Shown piece by piece: positions 11,562-20,744 of a stretch of 64,000 nt of DNA (the first letter of the stretch is position 1; each line of letters begins with the position of its first letter). A program made the position numbers and the translations under genes. The stretch spans positions 310,001 through 374,000 of the forward strand of contig OW569353.1 in the NCBI GenBank assembly GCA_937625935.1, in the 5' to 3' direction. The notes beneath the pieces were generated by a model. It was not told the DNA's origin. It saw only the letters and a list, made by a program, of their open reading frames with translations, and searched no databases. The stretch is from Tetramitus jugosus. Taxonomy: Eukaryota; Heterolobosea; Eutetramitea; Acrasida; Vahlkampfiidae.

Positions 11562-12692
11562 CTATTTCAAATTTATGCGAACATGCGCCCTCCGTTTTTG
11601 GAGTGAGGAAGAGTCAGACTCTGTCTCGAATGGATCAGAAGATTCAGTAGAAGGAATTTGTCTCCAATAATCAACACCATCTTGCAAGTCTGATCTATTG
11701 GCATTTTGATACCTGGATATACTATCATGCGTCCCATTCTCAACATTTGCTAAAGAATGAGGAGCTAATTGCAAAAGTTGCTTTTGAATTTCGTGTAATT
11801 GTTGATCGACGAACCACTCTTTTTCATCACGTCTACTGCTCTTCGCTATCTCATCTTTCCTTTGGCTTCTCATCAAATTTTGAATCGAGGTTATCGATCT
11901 CATAATCTTTTCAACTTTCTCTTCCAAATCTTCATTCCTCCTCATCAGTTGCTCGATCTGCGTTGTCAAATTGTTCACATGCAGTATAGTTTTACTTCTG
12001 CAAAGTGAGTCTATTTTCTGTTCCAATCGTTCCTCTAATTCAGTTAATCTATTTGAATTATCATTTCCATACTGCTCTGAGGAAATCGAAACCAGATGAT
12101 TCAACTCAACAATTCTCTTCTCAATCTGTCTACTCAATGACGTCAGACATGAATCAGATGATACAAGGTGCTCCTGAAACTGGTGATTGATCTTGGATTC
12201 CAACCTAATTTCATAGTGTCGTAACTTGTCTTCCAATCTTCGCTCCATCTGCAATAACATTCGGTCGGTCATCATGGCCTGTAACATTGATGAGGTTACG
12301 TTGTTAGACTGCATACTGTCAATCTCCTCCTGATCTATGACTCCATCGGGTATCCCAGCTCTAAGTGAACTATTGGACACTCCTGACGGATATACATACT
12401 CAGTTGTATGAGTATGAGAATTGATGTGTTCAGCGTTCTTTGGAGTAGGAGTTGTTCTTCTCTGGGAAAATAGGAGATTCGGAGGTGTAGAGACAACAAG
12501 AGTGGGACTATTACTTAATATATTGTTTTGTCTGGGAGTTCTTGGTGTGTGAGAGCCACTTGTATTCAGATACGTTTCAATAGGAGATTGCTCTCTTCGT
12601 TTAATCGGACTGGCATAGTGCGGAATCACACCTCTGGGAGATTTCTCCAACATTCTCTGTTTGTGAGCAAATGATTCCGCGTAACTACTCAT
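11562..12692 (-). CDS. Coiled-coil protein, function unknown
   Basis: I do not recognise this 376-residue single-exon protein. Residues 1-120 are basic, Ser/Thr/Pro-rich and probably disordered, with repeated SP and TP sites (SPIKRREQSP, SHTPRTPR) that resemble proline-directed kinase sites. From about 140 to 290 the sequence has heptad-like spacing with many Glu, Leu, Arg and Lys (ERRLEDKLRHYEIRLESKI and similar), so a long coiled coil is likely. The tail is acidic and then basic. The architecture would suit a centrosomal, basal-body or cytoskeletal linker, but that is a guess from shape only. It converges on PGAP1 with 4 bp between stop codons. Confidence 0.7.
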   Translation of the reverse strand: MSSYAESFAHKQRMLEKSPRGVIPHYASPIKRREQSPIETYLNTSGSHTPRTPRQNNILSNSPTLVVSTPPNLLFSQRRTTPTPKNAEHINSHTHTTEYVYPSGVSNSSLRAGIPDGVIDQEEIDSMQSNNVTSSMLQAMMTDRMLLQMERRLEDKLRHYEIRLESKINHQFQEHLVSSDSCLTSLSRQIEKRIVELNHLVSISSEQYGNDNSNRLTELEERLEQKIDSLCRSKTILHVNNLTTQIEQLMRRNEDLEEKVEKIMRSITSIQNLMRSQRKDEIAKSSRRDEKEWFVDQQLHEIQKQLLQLAPHSLANVENGTHDSISRYQNANRSDLQDGVDYWRQIPSTESSDPFETESDSSSLQKRRAHVRINLK

Positions 12693-13116
12693 ATGTAATC
12701 GCTCTATCTCTTTGCTTGGTATTTGTCTCGCAACTGAATGCCGTAGTCGATCATTTCCCGAATAGTCGGGGGTTACTGTCTGAAATGATTACTGTGGTGA
12801 TCGCTTGCTACCATGATTATGAACAACAGCAGTAAGAGTGAGATAAGACGAATCGAGTTCAATGACGTTGAGAACGAAAGCGGAACGTTCTTCCAACACA
12901 CGTGTTCATGCTTCCTTCATTGTATTTGACCAACCACACAATACGTGTTTCTTGTTTCCAACCACAAGTGTGAAAACGGAAATCCAAAAAGGTCTTTCAG
13001 TTTAAAAAACTGCTCCCACACACTCACCATTCACTTGCATTGAACAACAACTTGATGATTCAACCTCAAAAAGATTGATTTTATTGGTACACTGGCAGTG
13101 AGATCATGCTTCCCAT
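12693..13116. other. Intergenic region without a recognisable gene
   Basis: This 424-bp stretch is upstream of the coiled-coil gene and downstream of the ependymin-related gene, both on the - strand. On the - strand AATAAA lies at 13085-13080, about 32 nt after the ependymin stop codon, and is a likely poly(A) signal. The rest presumably contains the promoter of the coiled-coil gene. I see no RNA gene or repeat in it. Confidence 0.4.
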
Positions 13117-13773
13117 TTAATGCTTCATGTAACCAGAAGAGAGCTTGTTGACCTTTTCAACAACGCTTCTCACTGGGATACCAGATTCAATGTTGGCAGT
13201 GAGCATTCTAGCAGAGTTTTGGTTGCAGGCAGCTGGGACATTGAAGATGCTGTCAGAGTCAACACCTTGCTTGTAGTTGAACCATTCTTGCATGACAACA
13301 CCCTTGTGTGCACCACCCTTGGAGAGAATGTTGATTGGGATACCACCAAAGCTGCTCAAAACAAGTCTAATGTTGAATCCGAATTGAGACTCTTCCCAGA
13401 CATCAGCCTTCAAGCTTCCACCAATGACAACAGTGCCAGTGTGGTTGGCGTTGGTAGCCAAGCAGAATGGTTGCAATTTACCTTGCAAGACTTGAGTCTC
13501 ACACTTCTTGGTCTCCTTGTCATAAATGTACATCTTTCCTTGGTCGAATCTTTGGTAAACGGAGAAGCTTCTGACCTCAGGTTCAAATTCATTGATATCG
13601 ATTCTTTGCTTTTGGGTATCAGCAGAGAAGTAAATAGTGTGGAAGTCGTCGTATTGTTGAGAAGGCTCAACCAAAACAGCGTTGACAGTAAAGTCACGAT
13701 CAATGCAGTGCTCCTTAGCAAAGACGGTGGTGGCAATGATGGCCAACAAGACCAAAAGGGCAATAACCTTCAT
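13117..13773 (-). CDS. Secreted ependymin-related protein
   Basis: Ependymin-related proteins (EPDR) are secreted or lysosomal glycoproteins with a hydrophobic pocket; their role in protists is not established. The 218-residue protein opens with a clear signal peptide (hydrophobic 4-18, likely cleavage after Ala19). Family features include CxxxxFTVNAVLVEPSQQYDD, a central beta-sandwich pattern with YIYDKETKKCETQ, an N-glycosylation sequon NHT, and the downstream segment containing VMQEWFNYKQG. Cys positions are spaced as in the family. Codon use is narrow and strongly biased, like the eL13 gene and unlike most neighbours, which suggests high expression. No intron is needed. It is divergent from the NF-X1 gene. 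Confidence 0.8.
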   Translation of the reverse strand: MKVIALLVLLAIIATTVFAKEHCIDRDFTVNAVLVEPSQQYDDFHTIYFSADTQKQRIDINEFEPEVRSFSVYQRFDQGKMYIYDKETKKCETQVLQGKLQPFCLATNANHTGTVVIGGSLKADVWEESQFGFNIRLVLSSFGGIPINILSKGGAHKGVVMQEWFNYKQGVDSDSIFNVPAACNQNSARMLTANIESGIPVRSVVEKVNKLSSGYMKH

Positions 13774-14300
13774 GTTCGATTTTGAGGATAATATGTGTGG
13801 ATTTGTTTTTTGTGTGGGTTACAAGAAAGGAAGACAGGTCCTGAATGATTGAAAACTCAGGCCGACTATTTTGATAACCAGTGCTGGGTGCAGAGATCAC
13901 AATCATTGCCGCTTGGCCGACAAAGGGGTTATTGTAATGATTTTGAAGCCTCATGCTTGTAATTTGGCATCCAATTTGGCAGAGAATTTTTTTCGTCGGC
14001 CGATATCGCACGGAATTCCCTCTGGAGGTCATCTACGATTCAAACAGGTGCTGACGACTCAAGATTGATCAGAACATGCTTCTATTCCTGATGAATTGCA
14101 GCCTCTTCTAAATTAATCTGGATGGCGTTTCTGATGTTGCCCATCTCGATTACGTGTTCTCTCAGGAAAATTGAAACATTCACAAATATTTCGGAAGAAT
14201 AAATTTTAATACTCCGTGTGCACTTTTTTTAAGGAGAATCATGCTCAGATTTGACCCTCAAGAAAACCAGATAAATTTATTTAGGTAAATCAAGTGAAGA
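13774..14300. promoter_or_regulatory. Divergent upstream region, ependymin-related / NF-X1 genes
   Basis: This 527-bp gap separates two start codons facing away from each other. It is AT-rich near the NF-X1 start, with TTTTTTTAAGG (about 14225-14235) and AAATTTATTTAGG just before the ATG. No RNA gene, repeat or credible small ORF is visible. A promoter role follows from position only. Confidence 0.3.
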
Positions 14301-17024
14301 ATGAGTGAATTGCAACAAACAATCGCAACAACAACAACACAACACCAACCATCGTCAACAACAACAACGAGTCATCTTGTTGCTGAAACCAACGATCACC
14401 CAAGAAAGAAGAACAACTCTAGGAAGAAGAAGTTTATCAAACAACTGAACTCAACAACTCATCCCACAATAGCAACAACAACAGCTCTGGATTCTGCCGA
14501 CAACAATCACTCGGACAACAACCAATCAAATCAACAACAAATGACTGCCAAAGTGCAACAACCAACTCAACAACAACACAACAAACACAACAAACACCCC
14601 ACTAGGAGAAATCATCAACAAAAATCGAGTGAAAACATGATTCATATGATCCAACCATATCCACTATTTATTCCTCAGGAACACTACAACAACAACTCTT
14701 TTCCAACAGAGAGTACATTCAGCAATCAGCAAGAACAAGTGAACAATGCTGATTCTCAACCAAATAACAATAACCAGAATAAGAAGAGCAACAACAACAA
14801 CAATAGCAAAAGAAGGAACACGAGAGAAAAGATGAATGGCAAGAAAGACACCAACAATCCATCATCCAAATCATTGTCAAGTAAGACGACAAGAGGAGAA
14901 AGCGGTGCTACTGCTGCCGATAACAACAGCAATGATGTGAATACAAGTGGCGAGCAAAAAACGAGTCGTTCAGTCAGTAGAAGATCCCGGAGTTCCAATC
15001 AGCCAAAGAACCAACATCCCACCAATGGCACTGAACAACAATCGGAAGCTTCTTCTGATCAACAATCCAAATCAACAGTTGAAGGTCGTCATCATCAAAA
15101 GAACAGGAAACCAAAGGCAGCCAAAAAGAGAGTTTTCAATGATCCATCCCTGGCTGAAGACAATTCCACGAGTGGTGGCAGCGGTGGTGCCTTTACTTCT
15201 CGTGGCGCGTTCGATAAGATGAAAAACGAATCACAAAAATTGATTAAGCGCTCACTCAGAAATCAATCAAAGAATGATAACGACGCTGATCGTACATTCA
15301 ATAGCTTGACTGAGCGATTGATTCACACACTCTCTAATCAATCACATGAATGTGTAATTTGTATGGAGAGAGTGAAAGCTCACATGCCTACATGGTCCTG
15401 TGCCACATGCTTTGATGTATTTCATTTGAGATGTGTTGCAAAATGGGCCAGAGAATCAATCAAGGATCGGTCAGTCAAGGGACAAGACACATGGATCTGT
15501 CCATCCTGTCAATCTGTCTCCTCGGTCATCCCACAGATCTATTACTGTTTTTGTAAGAAGCATGTGGATCCATCTCCAAACATGTTTTTGACTCCACACA
15601 GTTGTGGAGAGGAATGTGGTAAGAGAAGAGCTGATCCCAAGTGTACGCATCATTGCAACTTGCTGTGTCACCCTGGTCAGTGTCCACCATGTGTCGCATC
15701 GAGAGATGAAGATTGTTACTGCGGCAAGTTTACATTTGAGGTCCAGTGCAGTGAAGTAGGTACAAAGGGTATTTCTTGTGAGCAGACCTGTGAGCGATTG
15801 TTAAACTGCAAGAGACATCATTGTACTGAAATGTGTCATGCTGGCCCATGTGCCCCTTGTGATTGTATCATTGAACAAGGATGCTATTGTGGAAAACATG
15901 TGGAAATGCGATTGTGCACTCCTTGTCCAACAGAGGAAAAGGATGAGGAAACTGGTGTGATTCGAACATTTTCGTGTGAGGGACCATGTCCAAGGACATT
16001 GGTCTGTGGTCATCAATGCGATCGCATCTGTCACGAGGGAAAGTGCATCAAACACAAGAACGCTTGGGACAAGTCCGCCGAAGCAGATGAAGACATTGAC
16101 GAATTTGTGCGGGTAAGTGGATGTATGCAGCAGTGTAAAGCTAAGTTACCTTGCGGTCATATTTGCCGAAAGAAGTGCCATCCGACAACACCATGCATAG
16201 ATGAAACGAGTCAATGCAAGGAAAAAATTCGAGTGTTCTGCTCTTGTGGTCGATTGAACGAAATGATTGATTGTCACACTTTGCATAAGCGAATGCAAGA
16301 GAAGTTCTCGGATTCCACAATTGAGGATTTCAGGTCACTACCACCACTTGTGGAGTGCGATAAGGAGTGCAAGAAAATTGCTCGGATTAAGAAACTTGCG
16401 TATGCATTTGACATTGACTACGAGAAACATGAAATGCCTGAGTATTCTCAAGCATTACAAGAGTTTGCCAAAAAGAACACCCAATTCATCAAGATGGTGG
16501 AGGACAAGTTTGATGAATTGTTGTTTGATGAAAAGTATGAGTTTAAATGTTACCAATTTAAATCCATGCCACAAGCAAAGCGATCCGCAATTCATGAAAT
16601 GGCTGAAAAGTATTTGATGGAGGCTCAATCCTTGGATAGGGAACCTCATCGCTCTGTCAGCGTACTCAAAATGAAACGGTCATGCAGACCTGCGATACTT
16701 CTATCAGAAGTCATCGGAGACAGTCACAAGCTACTCGTGTTGCAACAAAAACTTCAAGAGAAGGAAGAGGAAGAACTGAGACAACAGGAGCAATTATTGC
16801 AAGACCGAATGAGGAAGAAGGAAGAGAGAACCCAACAAAAGGAATCTCAACAACTCGATGTGGACTACGAACAACCAGTGTTTGCATCTGAAAATGAATT
16901 TGACATTATTCAATTTAGACATGCACAAGCCACCAAGACTGCCTACGAGAGCAACGAGCAGCAAAGTGAAGATACAACCAACATGTGGAGCTCACTTGTG
17001 GAAAATGAAATTGAACCCTCATAA
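14301..17024 (+). CDS. NF-X1 type zinc finger protein with RING and R3H domains
   Basis: NF-X1/FAP1 proteins combine an E3-like RING with tandem NF-X1 zinc fingers and act as transcriptional regulators or, in yeast, in rapamycin resistance. The 907-residue single-exon protein has a Gln/Asn/Thr-rich disordered N-terminus (1-340). A PHD-like RING (about 350-404) carries CVIC, CATC, FHLRC and CPSC ligand pairs. A series of NF-X1 fingers (about 405-665) repeats the pattern C-x-H-x-C-x3-CHPGQCPPC. An R3H domain (about 712-793) ends in the typical SLDREPHRSVSV. The last 100 residues are a Glu/Gln/Arg-rich helix and an acidic tail. The full set of domains matches NFX1 and FAP1 rather than NFXL1, since the R3H domain is present. 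Confidence 0.9.
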   Translation: MSELQQTIATTTTQHQPSSTTTTSHLVAETNDHPRKKNNSRKKKFIKQLNSTTHPTIATTTALDSADNNHSDNNQSNQQQMTAKVQQPTQQQHNKHNKHPTRRNHQQKSSENMIHMIQPYPLFIPQEHYNNNSFPTESTFSNQQEQVNNADSQPNNNNQNKKSNNNNNSKRRNTREKMNGKKDTNNPSSKSLSSKTTRGESGATAADNNSNDVNTSGEQKTSRSVSRRSRSSNQPKNQHPTNGTEQQSEASSDQQSKSTVEGRHHQKNRKPKAAKKRVFNDPSLAEDNSTSGGSGGAFTSRGAFDKMKNESQKLIKRSLRNQSKNDNDADRTFNSLTERLIHTLSNQSHECVICMERVKAHMPTWSCATCFDVFHLRCVAKWARESIKDRSVKGQDTWICPSCQSVSSVIPQIYYCFCKKHVDPSPNMFLTPHSCGEECGKRRADPKCTHHCNLLCHPGQCPPCVASRDEDCYCGKFTFEVQCSEVGTKGISCEQTCERLLNCKRHHCTEMCHAGPCAPCDCIIEQGCYCGKHVEMRLCTPCPTEEKDEETGVIRTFSCEGPCPRTLVCGHQCDRICHEGKCIKHKNAWDKSAEADEDIDEFVRVSGCMQQCKAKLPCGHICRKKCHPTTPCIDETSQCKEKIRVFCSCGRLNEMIDCHTLHKRMQEKFSDSTIEDFRSLPPLVECDKECKKIARIKKLAYAFDIDYEKHEMPEYSQALQEFAKKNTQFIKMVEDKFDELLFDEKYEFKCYQFKSMPQAKRSAIHEMAEKYLMEAQSLDREPHRSVSVLKMKRSCRPAILLSEVIGDSHKLLVLQQKLQEKEEEELRQQEQLLQDRMRKKEERTQQKESQQLDVDYEQPVFASENEFDIIQFRHAQATKTAYESNEQQSEDTTNMWSSLVENEIEPS

Positions 17025-17183
17025 AAAAAACGTAAAGCTTCCAATTTGATTTTCAACCCCCGATCGCCGATTTCTGCAGAATAGCCCGGCCGACACTCAG
17101 ACACCCAATAAATTCAAAGCCACGCCCTTTGTTCAACAAACCAACGAACAAACAACAACACAATAAACAACGAACGATACATA

Positions 17184-18902
17184 ATGCACTATCAACCTTC
17201 TCCAGTTCCACCAACCGGTGTCTATCTCATTATCAACAAGTTGACTGGTTTGGCTCTCGATTCCAATCACTCTGTTGCCAAACAGACATGTGCCTCTCAT
17301 CCAAGAACCTTCATGTATCAACCTTCACCACAGTCCATGAATCATCATTGGCTCCTCGAACACCAACCAAACACCAACAATTACATGATTAAGACTGTAT
17401 CATCACCTCCAATGGCACTCGATGGCAACACCAATGTTCCACAACACTTGGGAAAGAATTCTCATCCAGCTCCATTCTTGTACACACCTGTTCCCTCTGC
17501 TGCTAATCACAGATGGAACCTCGTTCCAGTGTCCTCCAGTGGCAACAATGTGTTCATGATTGTGAATGAAGCCAATGGACTTGCATTGGATGGCAATGTG
17601 AGTGCCATTGGACATGCAGATCATGTTCACCAATCTGCGTTCCTCTATGCACAGACACCTCATGCACCTAATCATCACTGGATGATCCAGCCAGTGCACT
17701 CGGCTCCATCACCATCATTGCCACAACCATACATTCCGGCCCATGCACCAGTTGTGCCTCCACAGCAACAACCATTGAATATTGGTTCATCCTCTGTTAT
17801 TGTCGGTCCTGCCAGTGGCAACTATGTGATTGTCAACAAGGAGTCACAACTCTGTTTGGATGCCAATGTGCGTGCAGCAAAGCAAACATGCAACAAGCAC
17901 GAGAGAGTGTTTGTGTACAAGGCCAATCACAAGTCCAAGAATCATCACTGGCATGTAGAGCATGTTCAGAATGGTGAATATATTCTGACGACGCTGTATC
18001 ATGGAAAACCAAGAGCACTCGACGGTAACACCAATGTTCCACAACACTCTCCATCTCATCCAGCTCCATTCTTGTATGATCCTCATCCAGAGGCAGCCAA
18101 TCATCGATGGAGATTGGTACCTGTTCAAGGAGTGGCAAACAACACGTACACGATTATCAACGTTTCCAATGGATTGGCACTCGATGGTAAAGTAGCTGCA
18201 ATTCCACAGTTGGACGAAAAACATCGTTCACCCTTCCTGTGGAATCCTGTTCAGCACTCAGGTACCCAACTATGGGAGTTCCAACCAATCAAGGCTAAGA
18301 ATGGTGGATTCGGAACCATTGCTGGTGCAATGATTCTTGGTGGATTAGTTGCAGGACCAATTGGTATGGCTGTTGCAGGAGGAGCTGCTGCCTACTCATC
18401 AAACCAGGCACCAAGGGCACGTGTGCAACACATTGCTGTTCCTAACCAGAATGTACCAGTGGTTCCACAACAAACACAGTATCATCCAAGTGCACCTGTT
18501 ATGCCTGTCCCTCAGCCTCAACACATGGTAGTCCCACAGACTCAACTGCCTCCACCTATCCAACCAATCGTGCCAATGAGCAATACATTGTATCCTCAGA
18601 TAATCCAAGCTGCACCTCAACCAATGGACAACACTTTGTTCCTGTCTATGCTCGAGTCCCTCAAGAGAGAGCCATTCGAGAGCAACAGAAAAGACATTTT
18701 GACCAACGCAGCTCTCTTCAACTTCTTTACTTGTATCCAATTGTCTCAGGTGTTTAGTGCTCTGCAATTTTCAAGCGAAAGAATCCATGCCGCTCAAGTC
18801 ATTATCCCTCGAGTGTTGGATAGACACAATGCCCATTCAGTCATCGGAACTCTGCCATTCCAGAGCGAGAGAGAGTCTGTTGCTAAACTTTTCTCTGCAT
18901 AA
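17184..18902 (+). CDS. Double beta-trefoil (ricin-B-like) protein with DUF4476 domain
   Basis: The function is unknown; the N-terminal half looks like a carbohydrate-binding or structural beta-trefoil. The 572-residue protein has six lobes of about 50 residues, each with a pattern like YxIxNxxxGLALDxN followed by HxxxFLYxxxxxxxNHxW. Lobes start near residues 10, 66, 120, 211, 266 and 319. Lobes 1-3 and 4-6 pair as a duplicated block: lobe 2 and lobe 5 share ALDGNTNVPQH and FLY plus NHRWxLVPV. The NHxW motif sits where ricin lectins have QxW. A Gly/Ala-rich hydrophobic stretch (about 375-405) could be a membrane segment. A Pro/Gln/Val linker follows, then a C-terminal DUF4476 domain (about 480-572) with FFTCIQLSQVFSALQF. 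There is no signal peptide, so a classical secreted lectin is doubtful. Confidence 0.75.
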   Translation: MHYQPSPVPPTGVYLIINKLTGLALDSNHSVAKQTCASHPRTFMYQPSPQSMNHHWLLEHQPNTNNYMIKTVSSPPMALDGNTNVPQHLGKNSHPAPFLYTPVPSAANHRWNLVPVSSSGNNVFMIVNEANGLALDGNVSAIGHADHVHQSAFLYAQTPHAPNHHWMIQPVHSAPSPSLPQPYIPAHAPVVPPQQQPLNIGSSSVIVGPASGNYVIVNKESQLCLDANVRAAKQTCNKHERVFVYKANHKSKNHHWHVEHVQNGEYILTTLYHGKPRALDGNTNVPQHSPSHPAPFLYDPHPEAANHRWRLVPVQGVANNTYTIINVSNGLALDGKVAAIPQLDEKHRSPFLWNPVQHSGTQLWEFQPIKAKNGGFGTIAGAMILGGLVAGPIGMAVAGGAAAYSSNQAPRARVQHIAVPNQNVPVVPQQTQYHPSAPVMPVPQPQHMVVPQTQLPPPIQPIVPMSNTLYPQIIQAAPQPMDNTLFLSMLESLKREPFESNRKDILTNAALFNFFTCIQLSQVFSALQFSSERIHAAQVIIPRVLDRHNAHSVIGTLPFQSERESVAKLFSA

Positions 18903-19107
18903 ATCTATTCAATATTTGAACTGTACTTAACATATACTTTTCGGTTTGTATTTCATTCTAATTATCTTCTCCAATGCTTAGTCATCCCATCGAGATCAGA
19001 GAGAAGAACGTTAGTAGTTCTAGCACCCCGTGCGCCTATTCGGAAAGAAGTTTTGTCAGCTTTTTTACACAAAGTTCCCACTCATAAAAACACAAAAACA
19101 ACACCCA

Positions 19108-20682
19108 ATGCAAATGAGAACATTGTCATCGATTCAGGTGTTTGACCCAGAAGTTGCCAAGTACTTGTGTTCCAAGTACGGAGAAGATTTATTCCAAAAG
19201 ATTTGCTCAGTCATGACTCATCCCCCCATCATCTCGAGTATCCGTGTCAATCACATCCATTCACTACCGTCATCATCATTATCACCACATGTTGATCATC
19301 ATGAGAAACATGTGGAACGTATGAAGCAAGCACAACAATTGTTGAGTCAACTGTTGAATGAAAAGTATGTGGTGAGTGTTCATGGACCATCGATTGCACC
19401 TGATTGCTTAACTGTGCCAGTGCATGGACCGATTGATCGCACCATTTGTAACGAGAGATTTGTCGTTGTGGACAAAAAGTGCGGTGAAGCAGTGTTGAGA
19501 GGAGCCAATGTGTTTGCACCTGGAATACTGGGTGCCAGTGCTCAATTGCACTCGGAGGACAAAGTGAGTGTGTTCAGCGATGTCAAGGGAAAAACTCTCA
19601 AGGGTTACAAGTTTAAGGACTCTGTTTCGAATATTTTGAAACGAGAGATGTCCACCAATGAAACCACCAATAGTCATCAATTGAGTGAAGACGATGAAAC
19701 TGTGGATAGAAAAGATGGGAATGACAAGGAAATGATGAATGACAAATTTGAGCGAAAATTGTTCTCTGACTATATATATATTGGGAATGGTGTCATGAAG
19801 CAGGACAGGCGAACCATATTTGCAGAGAAGAAGGGAGTTGCAGTAGAGATGACCGAACCGATATTCTCCACATGCCCTCTGAATCAGATACACGAGTCAA
19901 ACATTCAACAATTCTTTGTGCAGAATCTTGCTTCAATGATCGTATCGCATATTGTCGATCCAAAGCCAGGCGAAACAGTGTTAGACATGTGCGGTGCTCC
20001 AGGTGGTAAAACATCGCACATGGCAGGTTTGATGAACAACGAGGGTGTGATATACACATGCGATAGACATCAGAGCAAGGTAAATTCGATGAAGAAATTG
20101 TTTCAGAGTATGGGACTCACCAATATTCGCTCAGTCCGAGCAGACAGTACAAAGTTAACTCAATCTACACTCGATAGTGTTGCTAGTTTGAAGAATGCTT
20201 CCAATAGCGGTGAGGTACCGTCAAAGAAGGCGAAGCAGTCGCCTCTCACCTTCGAAGAAGAGTCATTTGATAAGATTTTGCTTGATGCTCCATGTTCGGG
20301 CATCGGAAATAGACCTACTCTTTCATATGAAGATATATCCCTAACTTCCCTGCAGCAGACTGCTCTTTATCAACGCCAATTAATTAGTGAAGCTGTTAAG
20401 TTATGCAAAACGGGAGGTACAATCACATATAGCACATGTACCATCAATTGCATGGAGAATGAGGAGAATGTGCAGTGGGCTCTAGAAAAATATAAGGATG
20501 TTATCGAGCTACGTTCTCTCAGAGACAAGTATGCAGAAACGGCCAGTTGTGGACTTGAATCAATACTAGGTGTCGAGAATAGCTCAAAGGTACTTCGATT
20601 CTGTCCTTACAACAACCCGGAGCATATCGGATTCTTTACAGCACAATTTACGAAGTTGGCATCCACCAAAGTTGAAAATTGA
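19108..20682 (+). CDS. NSUN6: RNA cytosine-5 methyltransferase, NSUN6 type
   Basis: NSUN6 methylates C72 of certain tRNA acceptor stems and some mRNA sites, using S-adenosylmethionine. I chose the ATG at 19108 (MQMRTLSSIQV), because the following FDPEVAKYL aligns with the start of NSUN6. The frame is open upstream but its only earlier candidate start is a GTG at 19030. The product is 524 residues. A PUA domain occupies about 110-195, around EAVLRGANVFAPGI. The Rossmann MTase core has the SAM motif LDMCGAPGGKTSHMA (about 291-305), then DAPCSGIG with Cys396 and the STCT motif with Cys444, the two conserved cysteines of the NOL1/NOP2/Sun family. An acidic/basic insertion of about 45 residues (residues 175-220) separates PUA and core. 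No intron is needed. Confidence 0.9.
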   Translation: MQMRTLSSIQVFDPEVAKYLCSKYGEDLFQKICSVMTHPPIISSIRVNHIHSLPSSSLSPHVDHHEKHVERMKQAQQLLSQLLNEKYVVSVHGPSIAPDCLTVPVHGPIDRTICNERFVVVDKKCGEAVLRGANVFAPGILGASAQLHSEDKVSVFSDVKGKTLKGYKFKDSVSNILKREMSTNETTNSHQLSEDDETVDRKDGNDKEMMNDKFERKLFSDYIYIGNGVMKQDRRTIFAEKKGVAVEMTEPIFSTCPLNQIHESNIQQFFVQNLASMIVSHIVDPKPGETVLDMCGAPGGKTSHMAGLMNNEGVIYTCDRHQSKVNSMKKLFQSMGLTNIRSVRADSTKLTQSTLDSVASLKNASNSGEVPSKKAKQSPLTFEEESFDKILLDAPCSGIGNRPTLSYEDISLTSLQQTALYQRQLISEAVKLCKTGGTITYSTCTINCMENEENVQWALEKYKDVIELRSLRDKYAETASCGLESILGVENSSKVLRFCPYNNPEHIGFFTAQFTKLASTKVEN

Positions 20683-20744
20683 GTGACCCCTTCTCACTCC
20701 AAATCTCCGATAAACGGCATTGCGGCTACGATCAAGTGTAGAAC

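Noticed and set aside
13120-13785. 221-codon open frame on the + strand opposite the ependymin-related gene
   Set aside because: It exactly mirrors the minus-strand gene, has no family features, and is explained by that gene's biased codon use. The minus-strand product has a signal peptide and family motifs.
19030-19107. N-terminal extension of NSUN6 starting at GTG
   Set aside because: A GTG start is unlikely in a eukaryotic nuclear gene, and the family match begins just after the ATG at 19108.
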